A stretch of 64,000 nucleotides of DNA from Herbinix sp. Lineage in GTDB: Bacteria > Bacillota > Clostridia > Lachnospirales > Lachnospiraceae. Positions 29,237-37,470 of the stretch are shown here, in pieces. Under the pieces are notes generated by a model. That model was not told the DNA's origin. It was given only the letters and a program-made list of their open reading frames with translations, and searched no databases. The stretch spans positions 183,481 to 247,480 of the forward strand of contig JAQSYO010000005.1 of NCBI GenBank assembly GCA_029256105.1. The letters run 5' to 3'. The stretch's first letter is position 1; every line of letters starts with the position of its first letter. Made by a program: the position numbers and the translations under genes.

Positions 29237-29683
29237 ATGGTTATTAAGCAATTATCAGTATTTATCGAGAACAGAAAAGGCAGCTTAAAACGAGTTACGG
29301 AGGCATTAAAAGATCGAAATATTAATATTGCATCCTTTAGTCTGGCTGATACATCAGAATACGGTATGCTCAGAATGATAGTATCGAATCCAGAGGAAGG
29401 CAGAAAAGTATTGAAGGAAGAGGGCTTTTCTGCAATGCTTACGGATGTGATTGCTGTAAAGATTGCTCAGAAACCCGGAACGCTGTACGAGGTACTTAAA
29501 TGTCTCTTCGAAGCAGGCATTAGTGTAGAGTATATGTATACACTTGCTACAGTAGGAAAAGATACCTCCATCATCATGAAACTTTCCGATTTGGAGGCTG
29601 CTTTGAAGCTCTTAATGACTTGTGGATATGAGGTTTTCACGGATGAAGAAGCATATGATGTGAACAATTCTGTCGACAAATAA
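29237..29683 (+). CDS. Tandem ACT-domain protein (second copy)
   Basis: A 148-residue protein of two ACT folds ([18 protein letters not shown] and [16 protein letters not shown]), paralogous to the protein at 27361. An AAGGAGGAGG ribosome site at 29224-29233 sets the start at the ATG at 29237; the open frame upstream has no site. It ends the arylpyruvate block. A 155-bp gap separates it from the second ligase, so it may have its own promoter. Role as an amino-acid-sensing regulatory subunit is inferred from the fold alone. Confidence 0.87.
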   Translation: MVIKQLSVFIENRKGSLKRVTEALKDRNINIASFSLADTSEYGMLRMIVSNPEEGRKVLKEEGFSAMLTDVIAVKIAQKPGTLYEVLKCLFEAGISVEYMYTLATVGKDTSIIMKLSDLEAALKLLMTCGYEVFTDEEAYDVNNSVDK

Positions 29684-29772
29684 TATTTGACATGGGTACG
29701 AAAGAGTGCTATCATAAATCTGTTGCCGAAGATATCGACAATAGATTATTATTTATTTTTGGAGGAATTAAC

Positions 29773-29973
29773 ATGAACAAAGGTACAGTAAAGTGGTTCA
29801 ACAATCAAAAAGGATTTGGATTTATCTCTGACGAGCAAGGCAACGATGTATTCGTACATTACAGCGGTCTTAACATGGACGGCTTCAAGTCTTTAGAAGA
29901 AGGCCAAGAAGTTCAGTTCGAAGTAACTCAGGGAGCTAAGGGTCCTCAGGCAATCAATGTAACAAGAGTATAA
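29773..29973 (+). CDS. Cold-shock protein, CspA family
   Basis: A 66-residue single cold-shock domain that binds single-stranded RNA/DNA and prevents secondary structure. Both RNA-binding motifs are present: KGFGFI (RNP1) and VFVHY (RNP2). The frame is open upstream to 29692 but GGAGGA at 29761-29766 points to the ATG at 29773, which also gives the normal length and MNKGTVKWF start. The 5' leader may be structured, as is usual for csp mRNAs, but I cannot show it. A strong terminator follows about 100 bp downstream. Confidence 0.95.
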   Translation: MNKGTVKWFNNQKGFGFISDEQGNDVFVHYSGLNMDGFKSLEEGQEVQFEVTQGAKGPQAINVTRV

Positions 29974-30074
29974 TCAATGTTGGGTTTACAGTGTACCTTT
30001 TTCTAAACTATAAATTTTGTTTTTAAAAGAATAAGTTTATAAAGAAATGGCTATATTGTTTGAAACGATTGATT

Positions 30075-30118
30075 AAAGGTTATCCTTAAGGAGTATTCCT
30101 TAAGGATAACCTTTTTTT
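30075..30118 (+). terminator. Strong bidirectional terminator between csp and ECF gene
   Basis: Perfect 16-bp arms 30077-30092 (AGGTTATCCTTAAGGA) and 30097-30112 with a 4-base loop and T7 on the plus strand. It lies between convergent genes, and A-rich sequence on the left can serve the minus strand. Confidence 0.93.
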
Positions 30119-30144
30119 AATTACCAAATTCTTTTAAAGTATAA

Positions 30145-30642
30145 TTACATAAATTCCATCCGCTTATTAATTTTATCAAGTATATAATAAATCGGATGAA
30201 ACAAGATTAGGGCAATAACAAAATTACCGATGCCATGGGGGATGTCATAGGGGATTCCGGCGATCCAGTAAGCAAAACCTGATTGAACACCACTTGTTAT
30301 GAAATAGGGTATGGAACATAATGCACCAAAGCCCAATCCATAAAATCCTGAAACGATTGCCCATAGAAAAGGCGAGCGCTGTTTACGTAATAATAAAGTA
30401 ATCAAAAATAAAACAGTCCATACATATAAATAATTGAACCACCAGAGTCCGAGACCATATAATAAACCTTCTATGACAACGAAGACATAAATGATATAAA
30501 TGGTTTTTCGTCCAAAGATTAAGGTGTAAATAATGATCAGCAGAGATACCAGTTCGATGTTTGGAATAAATCTGAGAGCAACTTGAAGTACAAACATAAT
30601 TGCACCCATCATTCCAATAATCACTATATCTTTAATCCGCAT
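30145..30642 (-). CDS. ECF-type vitamin transporter S component, probably cobalamin
   Basis: An integral membrane substrate-binding (S) subunit of an energy-coupling-factor importer: 165 residues, about six hydrophobic helices (IIGMMGAIMFVLQVAL, LVSLLIIIYTLIFG, TIYIIYVFVVIEGLLYGLG and others). It would share the T and A subunits encoded elsewhere. GGAGG lies 5 bases before the ATG at 30642; TTG further upstream falls within that site. It is the second gene after a cobalamin riboswitch and follows a DUF4430 (transcobalamin-like) protein, so vitamin B12 or a corrinoid precursor is the likely substrate. The substrate call rests on the riboswitch, not on residues in this protein. Confidence 0.82.
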   Translation of the reverse strand: MRIKDIVIIGMMGAIMFVLQVALRFIPNIELVSLLIIIYTLIFGRKTIYIIYVFVVIEGLLYGLGLWWFNYLYVWTVLFLITLLLRKQRSPFLWAIVSGFYGLGFGALCSIPYFITSGVQSGFAYWIAGIPYDIPHGIGNFVIALILFHPIYYILDKINKRMEFM

Positions 30643-30666
30643 AGGAGCCTCCAAATTTAGAAACCA

Positions 30667-31071
30667 TTAATATCCTACGGTAAGGGTAATCTCGAAATGG
30701 TCACCATCTGCGATTGGGGTTTCATCCACGCCGGTAAATACATCTTCGCCATCCTTAGTGATACACCACCATTCTTGTTTGGTATCATCTACAACACGTC
30801 CATTTACTTCTGTAATAAAGAGACCGTAATCGCTTTCTGTTCCTTTCACCAAACTCTTTTCCTCCAAAGCTTGACGTAGAAATTCTGCATCTGTATTAAG
30901 TGTAAATTCCTTTGTTTCTTGCTCTGGAATAGCGACTTCAACGACGATTTCCTTCGAACCTTTAATACCCTCTGGTTTAAAATTAAAGTATGCAATTAAC
31001 ATGATTATAATGACTACAGCCAATAGTGCAAATGCTATCATTGGTTTAAATGGATTCTTATTTTGTCTCAT
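30667..31071 (-). CDS. DUF4430 (transcobalamin C-terminal-like) membrane-anchored protein
   Basis: A 134-residue protein with one N-terminal membrane helix (MIAFALLAVVIIIMLIAYF) and an extracellular domain of about 100 residues. The domain ends DGEDVFTGVDETPIADGD and has EWWCITKDG, matching the DUF4430 pattern, a fold related to the C-terminal domain of eukaryotic transcobalamin and intrinsic factor. It could capture corrinoids outside the membrane and pass them to the ECF S component encoded next (25 bp away). It is first in a two-gene unit under a cobalamin riboswitch. Function is inferred from family and regulation. Confidence 0.82.
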   Translation of the reverse strand: MRQNKNPFKPMIAFALLAVVIIIMLIAYFNFKPEGIKGSKEIVVEVAIPEQETKEFTLNTDAEFLRQALEEKSLVKGTESDYGLFITEVNGRVVDDTKQEWWCITKDGEDVFTGVDETPIADGDHFEITLTVGY

Positions 31072-31125
31072 TTTTCTTTCTCCCTTTTATTGAAATAAAA
31101 AATCCTTTACCCACAAACAGGAAAA

Positions 31126-31175
31126 GGACAATAAAATCATACTGCAACTGCAGCTTATTTATTGTACCCTTGTCC
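31126..31175 (-). promoter_or_regulatory. Hairpin in riboswitch expression platform
   Basis: GGACAA (31126-31131) pairs with TTGTCC (31170-31175), and ACAATAAAAT (31128-31137) can alternatively pair with ATTTATTGT (31157-31165). On the minus strand it falls between the B12 aptamer and the DUF4430 gene and is followed by a loose T-rich run, as expected of a regulated terminator. Confidence 0.5.
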
Positions 31176-31204
31176 AAATCCTCGTGGAACTGTTGGTACA
31201 GATT

Positions 31205-31420
31205 TTAAGCAGGTATTCTGACTCATGGATCAACACATCGCTTCGTATCTTCCCGAACGAAATAATAACTGAAGTATTATTAATGACAGTTCAGTGACAT
31301 GTGACAAGGCATTCTTCCTTGCCGAAGCGAGCTCCCCAATTACAGCGGCGAGACCGTACAGGCTTTGAACCTGTTTCCCTATTATGTTGAATATCTACGA
31401 TAAACAGTAGTCCATCTTCC
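31205..31420 (-). ncRNA. Cobalamin riboswitch
   Basis: Read on the minus strand, the leader contains the ordered landmarks of the cobalamin aptamer (Rfam Cobalamin class): AATAGGGAA, then the GCCGCTGTAATTGGGG core, a CACATGTCACTG segment, GGGAAG, and the B12 box GAGTCAGAATACCTGC near the 3' side. A consensus promoter lies about 80 bases upstream and a hairpin lies downstream. It should repress the DUF4430-ECF S genes when cobalamin is plentiful. Confidence 0.9.
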
Positions 31421-31498
31421 TTGCTACGTAAACATGAAAAAGATGAATGGGATATTCAACTACTTAGAACCTTAATATTATATTGGTAATGCTTCCTA

Positions 31499-31527
31499 AG
31501 TATAGCATTGGTATCATATTGTGTCAA
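31499..31527 (-). promoter_or_regulatory. Sigma-A promoter of the riboswitch operon
   Basis: On the minus strand TTGACA (31527-31522), exactly 17 bases, then TATACT (31504-31499): near-perfect consensus. The predicted transcript starts about 31492, giving a leader of about 420 nt. Confidence 0.8.
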
Positions 31528-31539
31528 TTCAGAAAATAT

Positions 31540-31567
31540 TTGCTATTTTTTATCAATATGCTATAAT
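31540..31567 (+). promoter_or_regulatory. Sigma-A promoter of galM
   Basis: TTGCTA (31540-31545), 16 bases, TATAAT (31562-31567) preceded by TGC, an extended -10. It lies 51 bp before galM and about 13 bp from the divergent riboswitch promoter. Confidence 0.65.
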
Positions 31568-31618
31568 AATAAACTAAGGATGTTTAGTGAATTTATATTT
31601 TAAGGAGTAGGAAGAAAC

Positions 31619-32677
31619 ATGAAAATAACACAGAAATCATTTGGAAAAACTGGTCGTGGTGAAGAAGCTACTTTATATACCGTTACCAATGGCAATGGTA
31701 TGAAGGTTTCATTTACGAATTATGGTGCCAATATTGTAAGTATTATTGTTCCGGATGCTAAGGGTAATATGGCTGATGTGACAATGGGATTCGATAATCT
31801 TGCAGGATATGAGGAGAACCCTCCAGGTTTTGGTTCCTTTATAGGGAGACATGCTAACCGTATTGGTGATGCAAAGTTTGAATTAAACGGTAAAGTTTAT
31901 GAGTTAGAGAAGAATGATGGAAAGAATAACTTACATGGTGGATTCGTAGGTTATAATAAATTCATATATGAAACGGAATTTTATGAAGATGAAGATATCG
32001 CCAGCATCGAATTTTCTAGATTAAGCCCTCATATGGAGCAAGGCTTCCCGGGAAATTTAGATGTTACGGTTACTTATAGCCTAACAGAGGCGAATGAATT
32101 GGTAATTGAATATCTTGCAGTATCAGATAGAGATACTATTGTTAACCTGACAAATCATGCTTATTTTAATTTAGCAGGACATAATGCTGGATCTATCTTA
32201 GAGCATAAGGTTTGGATTAAGGCGAATCAATTTACACCAACAACAACGGATTTGATTCCAACCGGAGAGTTAAAGGATGTTACTGGTACACCAATGGATT
32301 TTAGAACTTTAAAGAGCATAGGTAAGGATATCGATGCTAATTATGAACCCCTAACAATGGCTGGTGGATATGATCATAATTATGTTCTGGATATCAATGG
32401 AACTGAGGTGGAAAAGGTAGCAGAACTCGTGGATGATAAGAGCGGCAGAAAGATGGAAGTATTTACTGATTTGCCCGGATTACAAATGTATACTGCTAAT
32501 ATGTTAAGCCCCGTAAAGAACAGTAAGAGTGGAGCGACCTACAATAAGAGAGATGCAGTATGCTTTGAGACACAATTCTTCCCTAACTCCTGTAACATTG
32601 CGAGCTTTCCGTCCTGTATGCTAAAGGCGGGTAAAGAATTTGATTCTGTGACTATTTATAAATTTTCAAATAAATAA
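31619..32677 (+). CDS. galM: Aldose 1-epimerase (mutarotase)
   Basis: A cytoplasmic enzyme of 352 residues that interconverts alpha and beta anomers of aldoses such as galactose and glucose. Family marks: GRHANRIGDAKFELNGK, LHGG, the catalytic His in NLTNHAYFNLAGH (about residue 180), GGYDHNY, and the catalytic Glu in VCFETQFFPNSCN near the C terminus. Ribosome site TAAGGAG and a clear promoter precede it. It is a single-gene unit ended by a hairpin shared with the convergent upp gene. Its sugar cannot be assigned more closely. Confidence 0.93.
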   Translation: MKITQKSFGKTGRGEEATLYTVTNGNGMKVSFTNYGANIVSIIVPDAKGNMADVTMGFDNLAGYEENPPGFGSFIGRHANRIGDAKFELNGKVYELEKNDGKNNLHGGFVGYNKFIYETEFYEDEDIASIEFSRLSPHMEQGFPGNLDVTVTYSLTEANELVIEYLAVSDRDTIVNLTNHAYFNLAGHNAGSILEHKVWIKANQFTPTTTDLIPTGELKDVTGTPMDFRTLKSIGKDIDANYEPLTMAGGYDHNYVLDINGTEVEKVAELVDDKSGRKMEVFTDLPGLQMYTANMLSPVKNSKSGATYNKRDAVCFETQFFPNSCNIASFPSCMLKAGKEFDSVTIYKFSNK

Positions 32678-32682
32678 CCCTT

Positions 32683-32750
32683 AAAAAACAGCTCCCATCA
32701 TTACTCATAACCTATAATAGGAATTGAGTAAGAATTGGGGGCTGTTTTTA
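32683..32750 (+). terminator. Bidirectional terminator between galM and upp
   Basis: Arms AAAAAACAGCTCCCA (32683-32697) and TGGGGGCTGTTTTTA pair with one G-T wobble, and inner TTACTCA/TGAGTAA strengthens the stem. T-rich on the plus strand and A-rich on the left, so it can serve both convergent genes. Confidence 0.88.
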
Positions 32751-32774
32751 TTGTTAACATTTTTATTTTAGTGT

Positions 32775-33404
32775 CTACTTCGTTCCGTAGATTCTGTCGC
32801 CTGCATCTCCAAGACCTGGCAAAATGTAGCCTTTTTCATTTAATCTTTCATCCAGGTTACCAATATAAATTTCAACATCTGGGTGAGCCTTTGTCAAACG
32901 CTCTACGCCTTCTGGAGCTGCTATTAAGCACAAGAAATGAATTTTAGTGATACCTCTCTTCTTTAAGATATCAATTGCTGCAACAGCGGAACCACCGGTT
33001 GCAAGCATTGGATCTACTATGAAAATCTCGCGGTCAGCTGCATCGGATGGAAGCTTGCAGAAATATTCTACTGGTTCTAAGGTTTCTTCATTTCTGTATA
33101 ACCCAACATGTCCAACTTTTGCATTTGGAATTAAATTTAAGATACCATCTGCCATATGAAGACCTGCTCGTAGAATTGGAACGATACATAACTTTTTACC
33201 TGCGATTTCCTTTGCAATTGTTTTTACAAGGGGAGTCTCAATCTCTATGTCAGCAAGTGCAAGCTTTCTAGTTGCTTCGTAACAAATTAGCATAGCAACC
33301 TCTGATACAAGGTCACGAAACTCCTTTGTTGATGTAGTTTTACGTCTCATAATTCCCAACTTATGTTGAATTAACGGATGATCCATAATAGTTACATTTG
33401 ACAT
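32775..33404 (-). CDS. upp: Uracil phosphoribosyltransferase
   Basis: Salvage enzyme of 209 residues converting uracil and PRPP to UMP in the cytoplasm. Marks: the N-terminal [30 protein letters not shown], the PRPP-binding loop [14 protein letters not shown], and the uracil-binding C-terminal [26 protein letters not shown] precedes the ATG on the minus strand. It is monocistronic and ends at a shared terminator. It opposes the uracil degradation pathway encoded at 36-47 kb but is not linked to it. Confidence 0.96.
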   Translation of the reverse strand: MSNVTIMDHPLIQHKLGIMRRKTTSTKEFRDLVSEVAMLICYEATRKLALADIEIETPLVKTIAKEIAGKKLCIVPILRAGLHMADGILNLIPNAKVGHVGLYRNEETLEPVEYFCKLPSDAADREIFIVDPMLATGGSAVAAIDILKKRGITKIHFLCLIAAPEGVERLTKAHPDVEIYIGNLDERLNEKGYILPGLGDAGDRIYGTK

Positions 33405-33717
33405 TTTTCTTCCTCCTGAGTTTTATTCTTAAATTCCTAACGACCATTATAACAAATATCTGTACCATATAAAAGGATTAATTTCATAAATTTCGTTGTT
33501 TTTATCTAAGGTACAAGTTTCAAAGCAAAATACAATATAATAACATTATATCGTCTGTTGTTAGCATTTTTTAGTCACAATTTCATTTATCATTTGTTTT
33601 TTTGTCAAATAAACAATTTTCTTGTTGATTTTGATAAAAACATGTGTGAAAATGATGCTTAAGTAGGCTTATTTTATTAAGATGTTTCGTTAAACATAAC
33701 AACAATTAAAGAAAGTT
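33405..33717. other. Divergent intergenic region between upp and REC-Hpt gene
   Basis: A/T-rich region of 313 bp. On the minus strand TATAAT (33451-33446) is a likely -10 for upp with a poor -35. A run TTTTTTTGTCAAATAAACAA near 33597 is noted but not assigned. No RNA gene or open frame is seen. Confidence 0.4.
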
Positions 33718-34788
33718 ATGGAGAATGTGAGAAAACCAATGATAAATGTATTAGTAGTAGATGATAATGAGGTCAATACAATGATATTGGCTAATATGCT
33801 TGAACTATTTGACATTCATGCTGATCAAACAAATTTTGGAATGCAGGCCGTAATCATGTCCAGAAAAAAGGCATATGATATAATTTTTATTGATCATATC
33901 ATGCCGGAAATGGATGGATTACAAACTACAAAAGCGATACGCAGCATTTCTATAAATCAACAGAATGCGATTATTGTAGCTTTGACCTCTAATATAACGG
34001 ATCATATTAGAAGCTTATATCAGGATGCAGGAGCAAATGCGTTGTATTCAAAGCCATTAAGCTTGATGGAGTTGATTTCAATTTTAAATCAATGGTGTCC
34101 TGAGTTGTCAATCGATAAAATTCCTACATTTGAGACAAATGCTAATTCTTCCGAAAAAAACAATGAATTAATCAAAACAATCATTGGTGATATAGCAGAG
34201 ATAAATTATTTTGTAGGACTTAGGTATGCAATTGGAAAACCGCTTCATTATATCAATATTTTAGAAGTATCCTTAAAGGATATTGGACTTTGTATCCATA
34301 ATTTATACATGAGCTACGAGAATAAATCCATGGAGGAGCTCAAAATTGGATTGCATAAAATAAAAAGTATTCTAACCTATATTGGAGCAGTTGATTTATC
34401 AGAAGAGGCAAAATCAATTGAAAAAAATATATTACAGGGTGATGTCAACAATAGCAACCAGCAATGCATTTATTTTATTAATCGTATTGAAAATCTTAAG
34501 GAAGAATTGCAATCAGCGTTGGCAAAATATAAGGCTATAACTCAAAATGAAAGAAAAGAGCAAGAGCTGGTTAAAATTCCTATGCAAATAGAGGAATATG
34601 AACAAAGCCTTTTAAACACCATATATTATATCAAGAGATTTGAATATGATGCAATCATGAAAGAATTGGAGTATTTAATTTTACGAGGGCAGCCGGATTT
34701 AAAACAGGAATTTGAACGTGCATTAGCAGATGTAAAAGAATTTAACTATGAAAAGGCATTGATTAGAATGATTGAAATTAAAAAATGA
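33718..34788 (+). CDS. Orphan receiver-Hpt phosphotransfer protein
   Basis: A 356-residue soluble protein. Residues 8-125 are a receiver with VVDDNEVN, phospho-acceptor Asp59 in FIDHIMPEMDG, ALTSN and the Lys of SKPLS. After a linker, a helical domain at about 165-275 carries IGLHKIKSIL with His213 and IGAVDLSEEAKSIE, the pattern of a histidine phosphotransfer (Hpt) domain. The last 80 residues are helical with no known output. There is no DNA-binding domain, so it should relay phosphate from a kinase elsewhere. The triple-PAS hybrid kinase at 6170 is one conceivable donor. The ribosome site is weak (AAGAAAG). The stop codon is part of a perfect palindrome. Confidence 0.82.
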   Translation: MENVRKPMINVLVVDDNEVNTMILANMLELFDIHADQTNFGMQAVIMSRKKAYDIIFIDHIMPEMDGLQTTKAIRSISINQQNAIIVALTSNITDHIRSLYQDAGANALYSKPLSLMELISILNQWCPELSIDKIPTFETNANSSEKNNELIKTIIGDIAEINYFVGLRYAIGKPLHYINILEVSLKDIGLCIHNLYMSYENKSMEELKIGLHKIKSILTYIGAVDLSEEAKSIEKNILQGDVNNSNQQCIYFINRIENLKEELQSALAKYKAITQNERKEQELVKIPMQIEEYEQSLLNTIYYIKRFEYDAIMKELEYLILRGQPDLKQEFERALADVKEFNYEKALIRMIEIKK

Positions 34789-34809
34789 GATAGGTAATTA
34801 CCTATCTCA
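34786..34809 (+). repeat. 24-bp perfect palindrome covering the stop codon
   Basis: TGAGATAGGTAA followed directly by its reverse complement. The first three bases are the stop of the REC-Hpt gene. There is no T tract; as RNA it forms a tight hairpin that may protect the 3' end. Confidence 0.8.
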
Positions 34810-34875
34810 GAAATCAAACCATATATAATTGTAATTAGAATGGAGCACCTCTGAGATTAGGTTTAAATAGAGGAG

Positions 34876-34917
34876 AAGCCCGGTAGAGGGGGGAGGGTAG
34901 CTGCCGGGCTTATTTTA
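34876..34917 (+). terminator. Rho-independent terminator
   Basis: Arms AAGCCCGGTAG (34876-34886) and CTGCCGGGCTT (34901-34911), 11 bp with one wobble, then ATTTTAT. The purine-rich loop is AGGGGGGAGGGTAG-like. It ends the REC-Hpt transcript. Confidence 0.88.
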
Positions 34918-34920
34918 TGA

Positions 34921-35270
34921 AAAAAATTATCTTGTAAGCAATATTAGTTTTTATTAACTTCTTAACTTACTTCTGATTATAATAGACATATATGTTTTTT
35001 GTATGGATATATTATGAACATTCTGTTAATATTTCGATGTTATTTATTTAAAATCGAATAAAATCGAAAAAAATTGCATTTTGGGACGTTAGATAGAATA
35101 GATTTATTAGGTAAGAGTGACAAAATTTGCAGAGTTTTATTTTGTGTCCTCAGCGAATAATAGTATTATAAAATTAGTTTTGACAATTAGGCTGGACATT
35201 TAAAAAAGGATGTGTTATAAAAATCAAAAGGAAAGATACCCTGATATAGTAATTGAGAGTAGGTGGTTAT
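34921..35270. other. A/T-rich intergenic region before the two-helix membrane gene
   Basis: 350 bp without a gene. TATAAT near 34978 with TTAACT 18 bases before it is a possible promoter, and TTGACA occurs at about 35180. A near-repeat AAAATCGAA occurs twice around 35051-35070. Nothing else is recognised. Confidence 0.35.
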
Positions 35271-35732
35271 ATGTCAAATGTTTTTAAAAAATTGATCAGT
35301 AGAGAATTGGGTGAAGTAAATTATCGCCGTTATTTTTCCTTTGTAAAGAAAAACTTGGAGACAAAGATTAGTGATAGCCAAACGATTTATAATGACATGT
35401 ATGAAAAGTTGAAATATAGAGATTTAAAAGCTATTACAAAAATGCACAATCGTTTAAACGATACAATGCTCCTAGCCTTTCGCATAAGTAAGAACTTCTT
35501 TTTTGCATTTATATTTTATCTATCGGCATCCGTATTTTTGATTGTGAAGGCGCCTAAGCCGGAGCTCACAATTGTTGCTTTAGTACTGATGAGCGCTTGT
35601 TTTATCTATAAAGCTTATGAATTTATAGCGAATAAATTCTGTTACATCGATGCACAGATCGTCTTGGTCTATAAAGCAGTACTTGATCGAATCATCTTAA
35701 ATGAACACAAAAGTGCGCAGCTGAAAAGATAA
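35271..35732 (+). CDS. Unknown protein with two membrane helices
   Basis: A 153-residue protein I do not recognise. The N-terminal 65 residues are charged and helical (ISRELGEVNYRRYFSFVKKN), probably cytoplasmic; two hydrophobic helices follow (FFFAFIFYLSASVFLIV and LTIVALVLMSACFIYKAY), separated by a short KAPKPE turn, and a basic C-terminal tail. Hairpin topology with both ends inside is likely. AGGTGGT at 35261-35267 sets the ATG at 35271 as start. It is a single-gene unit with a strong terminator and no informative neighbours. Confidence 0.75.
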   Translation: MSNVFKKLISRELGEVNYRRYFSFVKKNLETKISDSQTIYNDMYEKLKYRDLKAITKMHNRLNDTMLLAFRISKNFFFAFIFYLSASVFLIVKAPKPELTIVALVLMSACFIYKAYEFIANKFCYIDAQIVLVYKAVLDRIILNEHKSAQLKR

Positions 35733-35750
35733 TCGGATTTATAATAAAAG

Positions 35751-35799
35751 ACGGTATAAAGTATCGCCCAGACTGGCAGGGACGTTATACCGTTTTTTT
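35751..35799 (+). terminator. Rho-independent terminator
   Basis: Perfect arms ACGGTATAA (35751-35759) and TTATACCGT (35785-35793), followed by T7. Confidence 0.88.
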
Positions 35800-36073
35800 G
35801 ATTCTATTTATTCCTTGCGTAATTAATGGGATTGTATAGAAATCGGACATCACTACGAGGCTTCGGTTATGGAGATGTTATGATTTGGTATAAGGTCTTC
35901 CACGTCCGCAATTCAAAAGTTTACTTATATTGATACGATAATTCAATAATTATACTAGATACTTTGTGACAACAGGTTGGTTAAAGAATATTGATGTTGG
36001 TTTGTTGATATTGCTTGTAATTTAGTACTTATTATGCTAAGTTTAGTAGCAAGATAAATATACAGGAACAAGC
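35800..36073. other. Intergenic stretch bounded by two terminators
   Basis: 274 bp between the terminator of the preceding gene and a second strong terminator, with no convincing open frame. Either read-through backup or a small RNA gene could explain the second terminator. No family is recognised. Confidence 0.35.
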
Positions 36074-36117
36074 AAAGGGGCTATCTTACTCTAAAGGGAG
36101 TAAGTAGCCCCTTTTTT
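36074..36117 (+). terminator. Orphan Rho-independent terminator
   Basis: AAGGGGCTA (36075-36083) pairs with TAGCCCCTT (36105-36113); inner CTTACTC pairs with GAGTAAG. T6 follows. It lies 64 bp before the pucR start and 275 bp beyond the previous terminator. Confidence 0.88.
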
Positions 36118-36181
36118 AGGCTTTTAGTTGAATTTTGATAATACAAATTAGGGCATACTTTTGAAGAAGGGAAGGATGAAT

Positions 36182-37339
36182 ATGGCGATCACTTTGGGAC
36201 ATTTATGTAGATATGCGAAAGAGACTTACGGAATGAAACAAATATGCGGTGAAAATAATATGAACAACTTGGTGAATTGGGTTCATATGCTGGAGGATCC
36301 GGAGACTGCAGGATTTCTCCATGGTCAGGAATTGATTTTTACTACCGGAATCGGGCATAAGAATACAGAGTGGCTCATTGATTTTGTTAAGGGGCTTGTA
36401 GAGCGTCATGCAATAGGATTGGTAGTTAATATAGGTCCTTATATTCCATCCGTCCCAGAGGAATTAATTAACTGTTGTAAGGAAATGCATTTTCCACTGT
36501 TTACTATTCCGTGGGCGACGCGAATTGTAGATATAACTCATGATTTCTGCCGCCAGATTATTAATGGAGAAGAGAATGAAATAACTGTGGCAGGAGCGTT
36601 TCGTAATGCAATCTTTTTCACTGAGAAAACCTCTGAATATCGTTCAGTATTAGAACGGAAAGAATTTGATTTGTATGCAGAATTCTGTATTGCAGCTATA
36701 TCTCTGCATGTTCCTTCTACAAAAAAAATAATCGAATATGAAAAAATTGTTAGAATGCATTTGCAGAAAATCTTGTTTGGTTATAGTGATAGGTTCAGTA
36801 TATTTCGTCAGGATAAATTTCTGATCATCGTTCTTCAAAGTTTTCCACTCGATGTGGTGGAGAATTCGTTAGATCGTTTAAAAGAGGTATGTAATTACGG
36901 TGATGAGCGGTATTGGCTACGAGCGGGTATTAGTGATAATGAAGTGGGGATAACTTCGCTTACAAGAAGCTATAAAAGAGCAATTTCAGTATTACAAATT
37001 GCAGAAAAGCAGAATAAGAATAAATGCTCTTATCGAACGCTTGGATTATACCAGCTTTTAATCGAGGTAGAGGAGACGCAAGTGCTAGAACGCTTCTATA
37101 GTGAGACGCTGGGGAGGTTGGAAGATTACGATGAAAAGAATAAAACAGATTACCTTGTAACCTTAAAATGTTACTTATATAGTAATGCAAGTGTACAAGA
37201 GGTTGCGAAGGAAACCTTTGTGCATCGCAACACAATAAATTATAAAATGAAGAAAATAAAAGAAATTCTACAATGTGATATTAATTATGAGGACAGCTTA
37301 AAGCTTATTTTAGCGTTCTATATTAAAGAAATGTTATAA
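36182..37339 (+). CDS. pucR: PucR-family transcriptional regulator
   Basis: A 385-residue regulator. The N-terminal PucR domain covers about 1-125 (LGHLCRYAKETYGMKQI, GQELIFTTGIG), a central GGDEF-like/CdaR module follows, and the C-terminal helix-turn-helix (HTH_30) at about 325-380 reads VQEVAKETFVHRNTINYKMKKI. Relatives activate purine or pyrimidine breakdown genes in response to pathway intermediates. AAGGGAAGG at 36167-36175 favours the ATG at 36182 over 36176 or an upstream TTG. It stands before the aminotransferase-to-transporter block, which it probably controls. A hairpin and a terminator-like stem separate it from that block. Confidence 0.88.
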   Translation: MAITLGHLCRYAKETYGMKQICGENNMNNLVNWVHMLEDPETAGFLHGQELIFTTGIGHKNTEWLIDFVKGLVERHAIGLVVNIGPYIPSVPEELINCCKEMHFPLFTIPWATRIVDITHDFCRQIINGEENEITVAGAFRNAIFFTEKTSEYRSVLERKEFDLYAEFCIAAISLHVPSTKKIIEYEKIVRMHLQKILFGYSDRFSIFRQDKFLIIVLQSFPLDVVENSLDRLKEVCNYGDERYWLRAGISDNEVGITSLTRSYKRAISVLQIAEKQNKNKCSYRTLGLYQLLIEVEETQVLERFYSETLGRLEDYDEKNKTDYLVTLKCYLYSNASVQEVAKETFVHRNTINYKMKKIKEILQCDINYEDSLKLILAFYIKEML

Positions 37340-37388
37340 TTTTCTAGCGAAATGTTATAAATTTCGATATCCATCCTCCTATGTGCAT

Positions 37389-37410
37389 CAGCACAATAGA
37401 TTTTGTGCTG
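37389..37410 (+). terminator. Short hairpin after pucR
   Basis: CAGCACAA / TTGTGCTG perfect 8-bp arms with a 6-base loop (TAGATT). No T tail follows; possible weak terminator or 3' end of the pucR mRNA. Confidence 0.5.
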
Positions 37411-37417
37411 GAATTAG

Positions 37418-37458
37418 TTGATACGAAATAAAAACATGATATCATAGGACTATGTTTT
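37418..37458 (+). promoter_or_regulatory. Promoter of the pyrimidine block with palindromic operator candidate
   Basis: TTGATA (37418-37423), 16 bases, TATCAT (37440-37445). The -10 is inside the perfect 10-bp palindrome ATGATATCAT (37436-37445), and AAAACAT (37431-37437) is inverted as ATGTTTT (37452-37458). The position suits a PucR site. Confidence 0.5.
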
Positions 37459-37470
37459 TCAAATATCACA

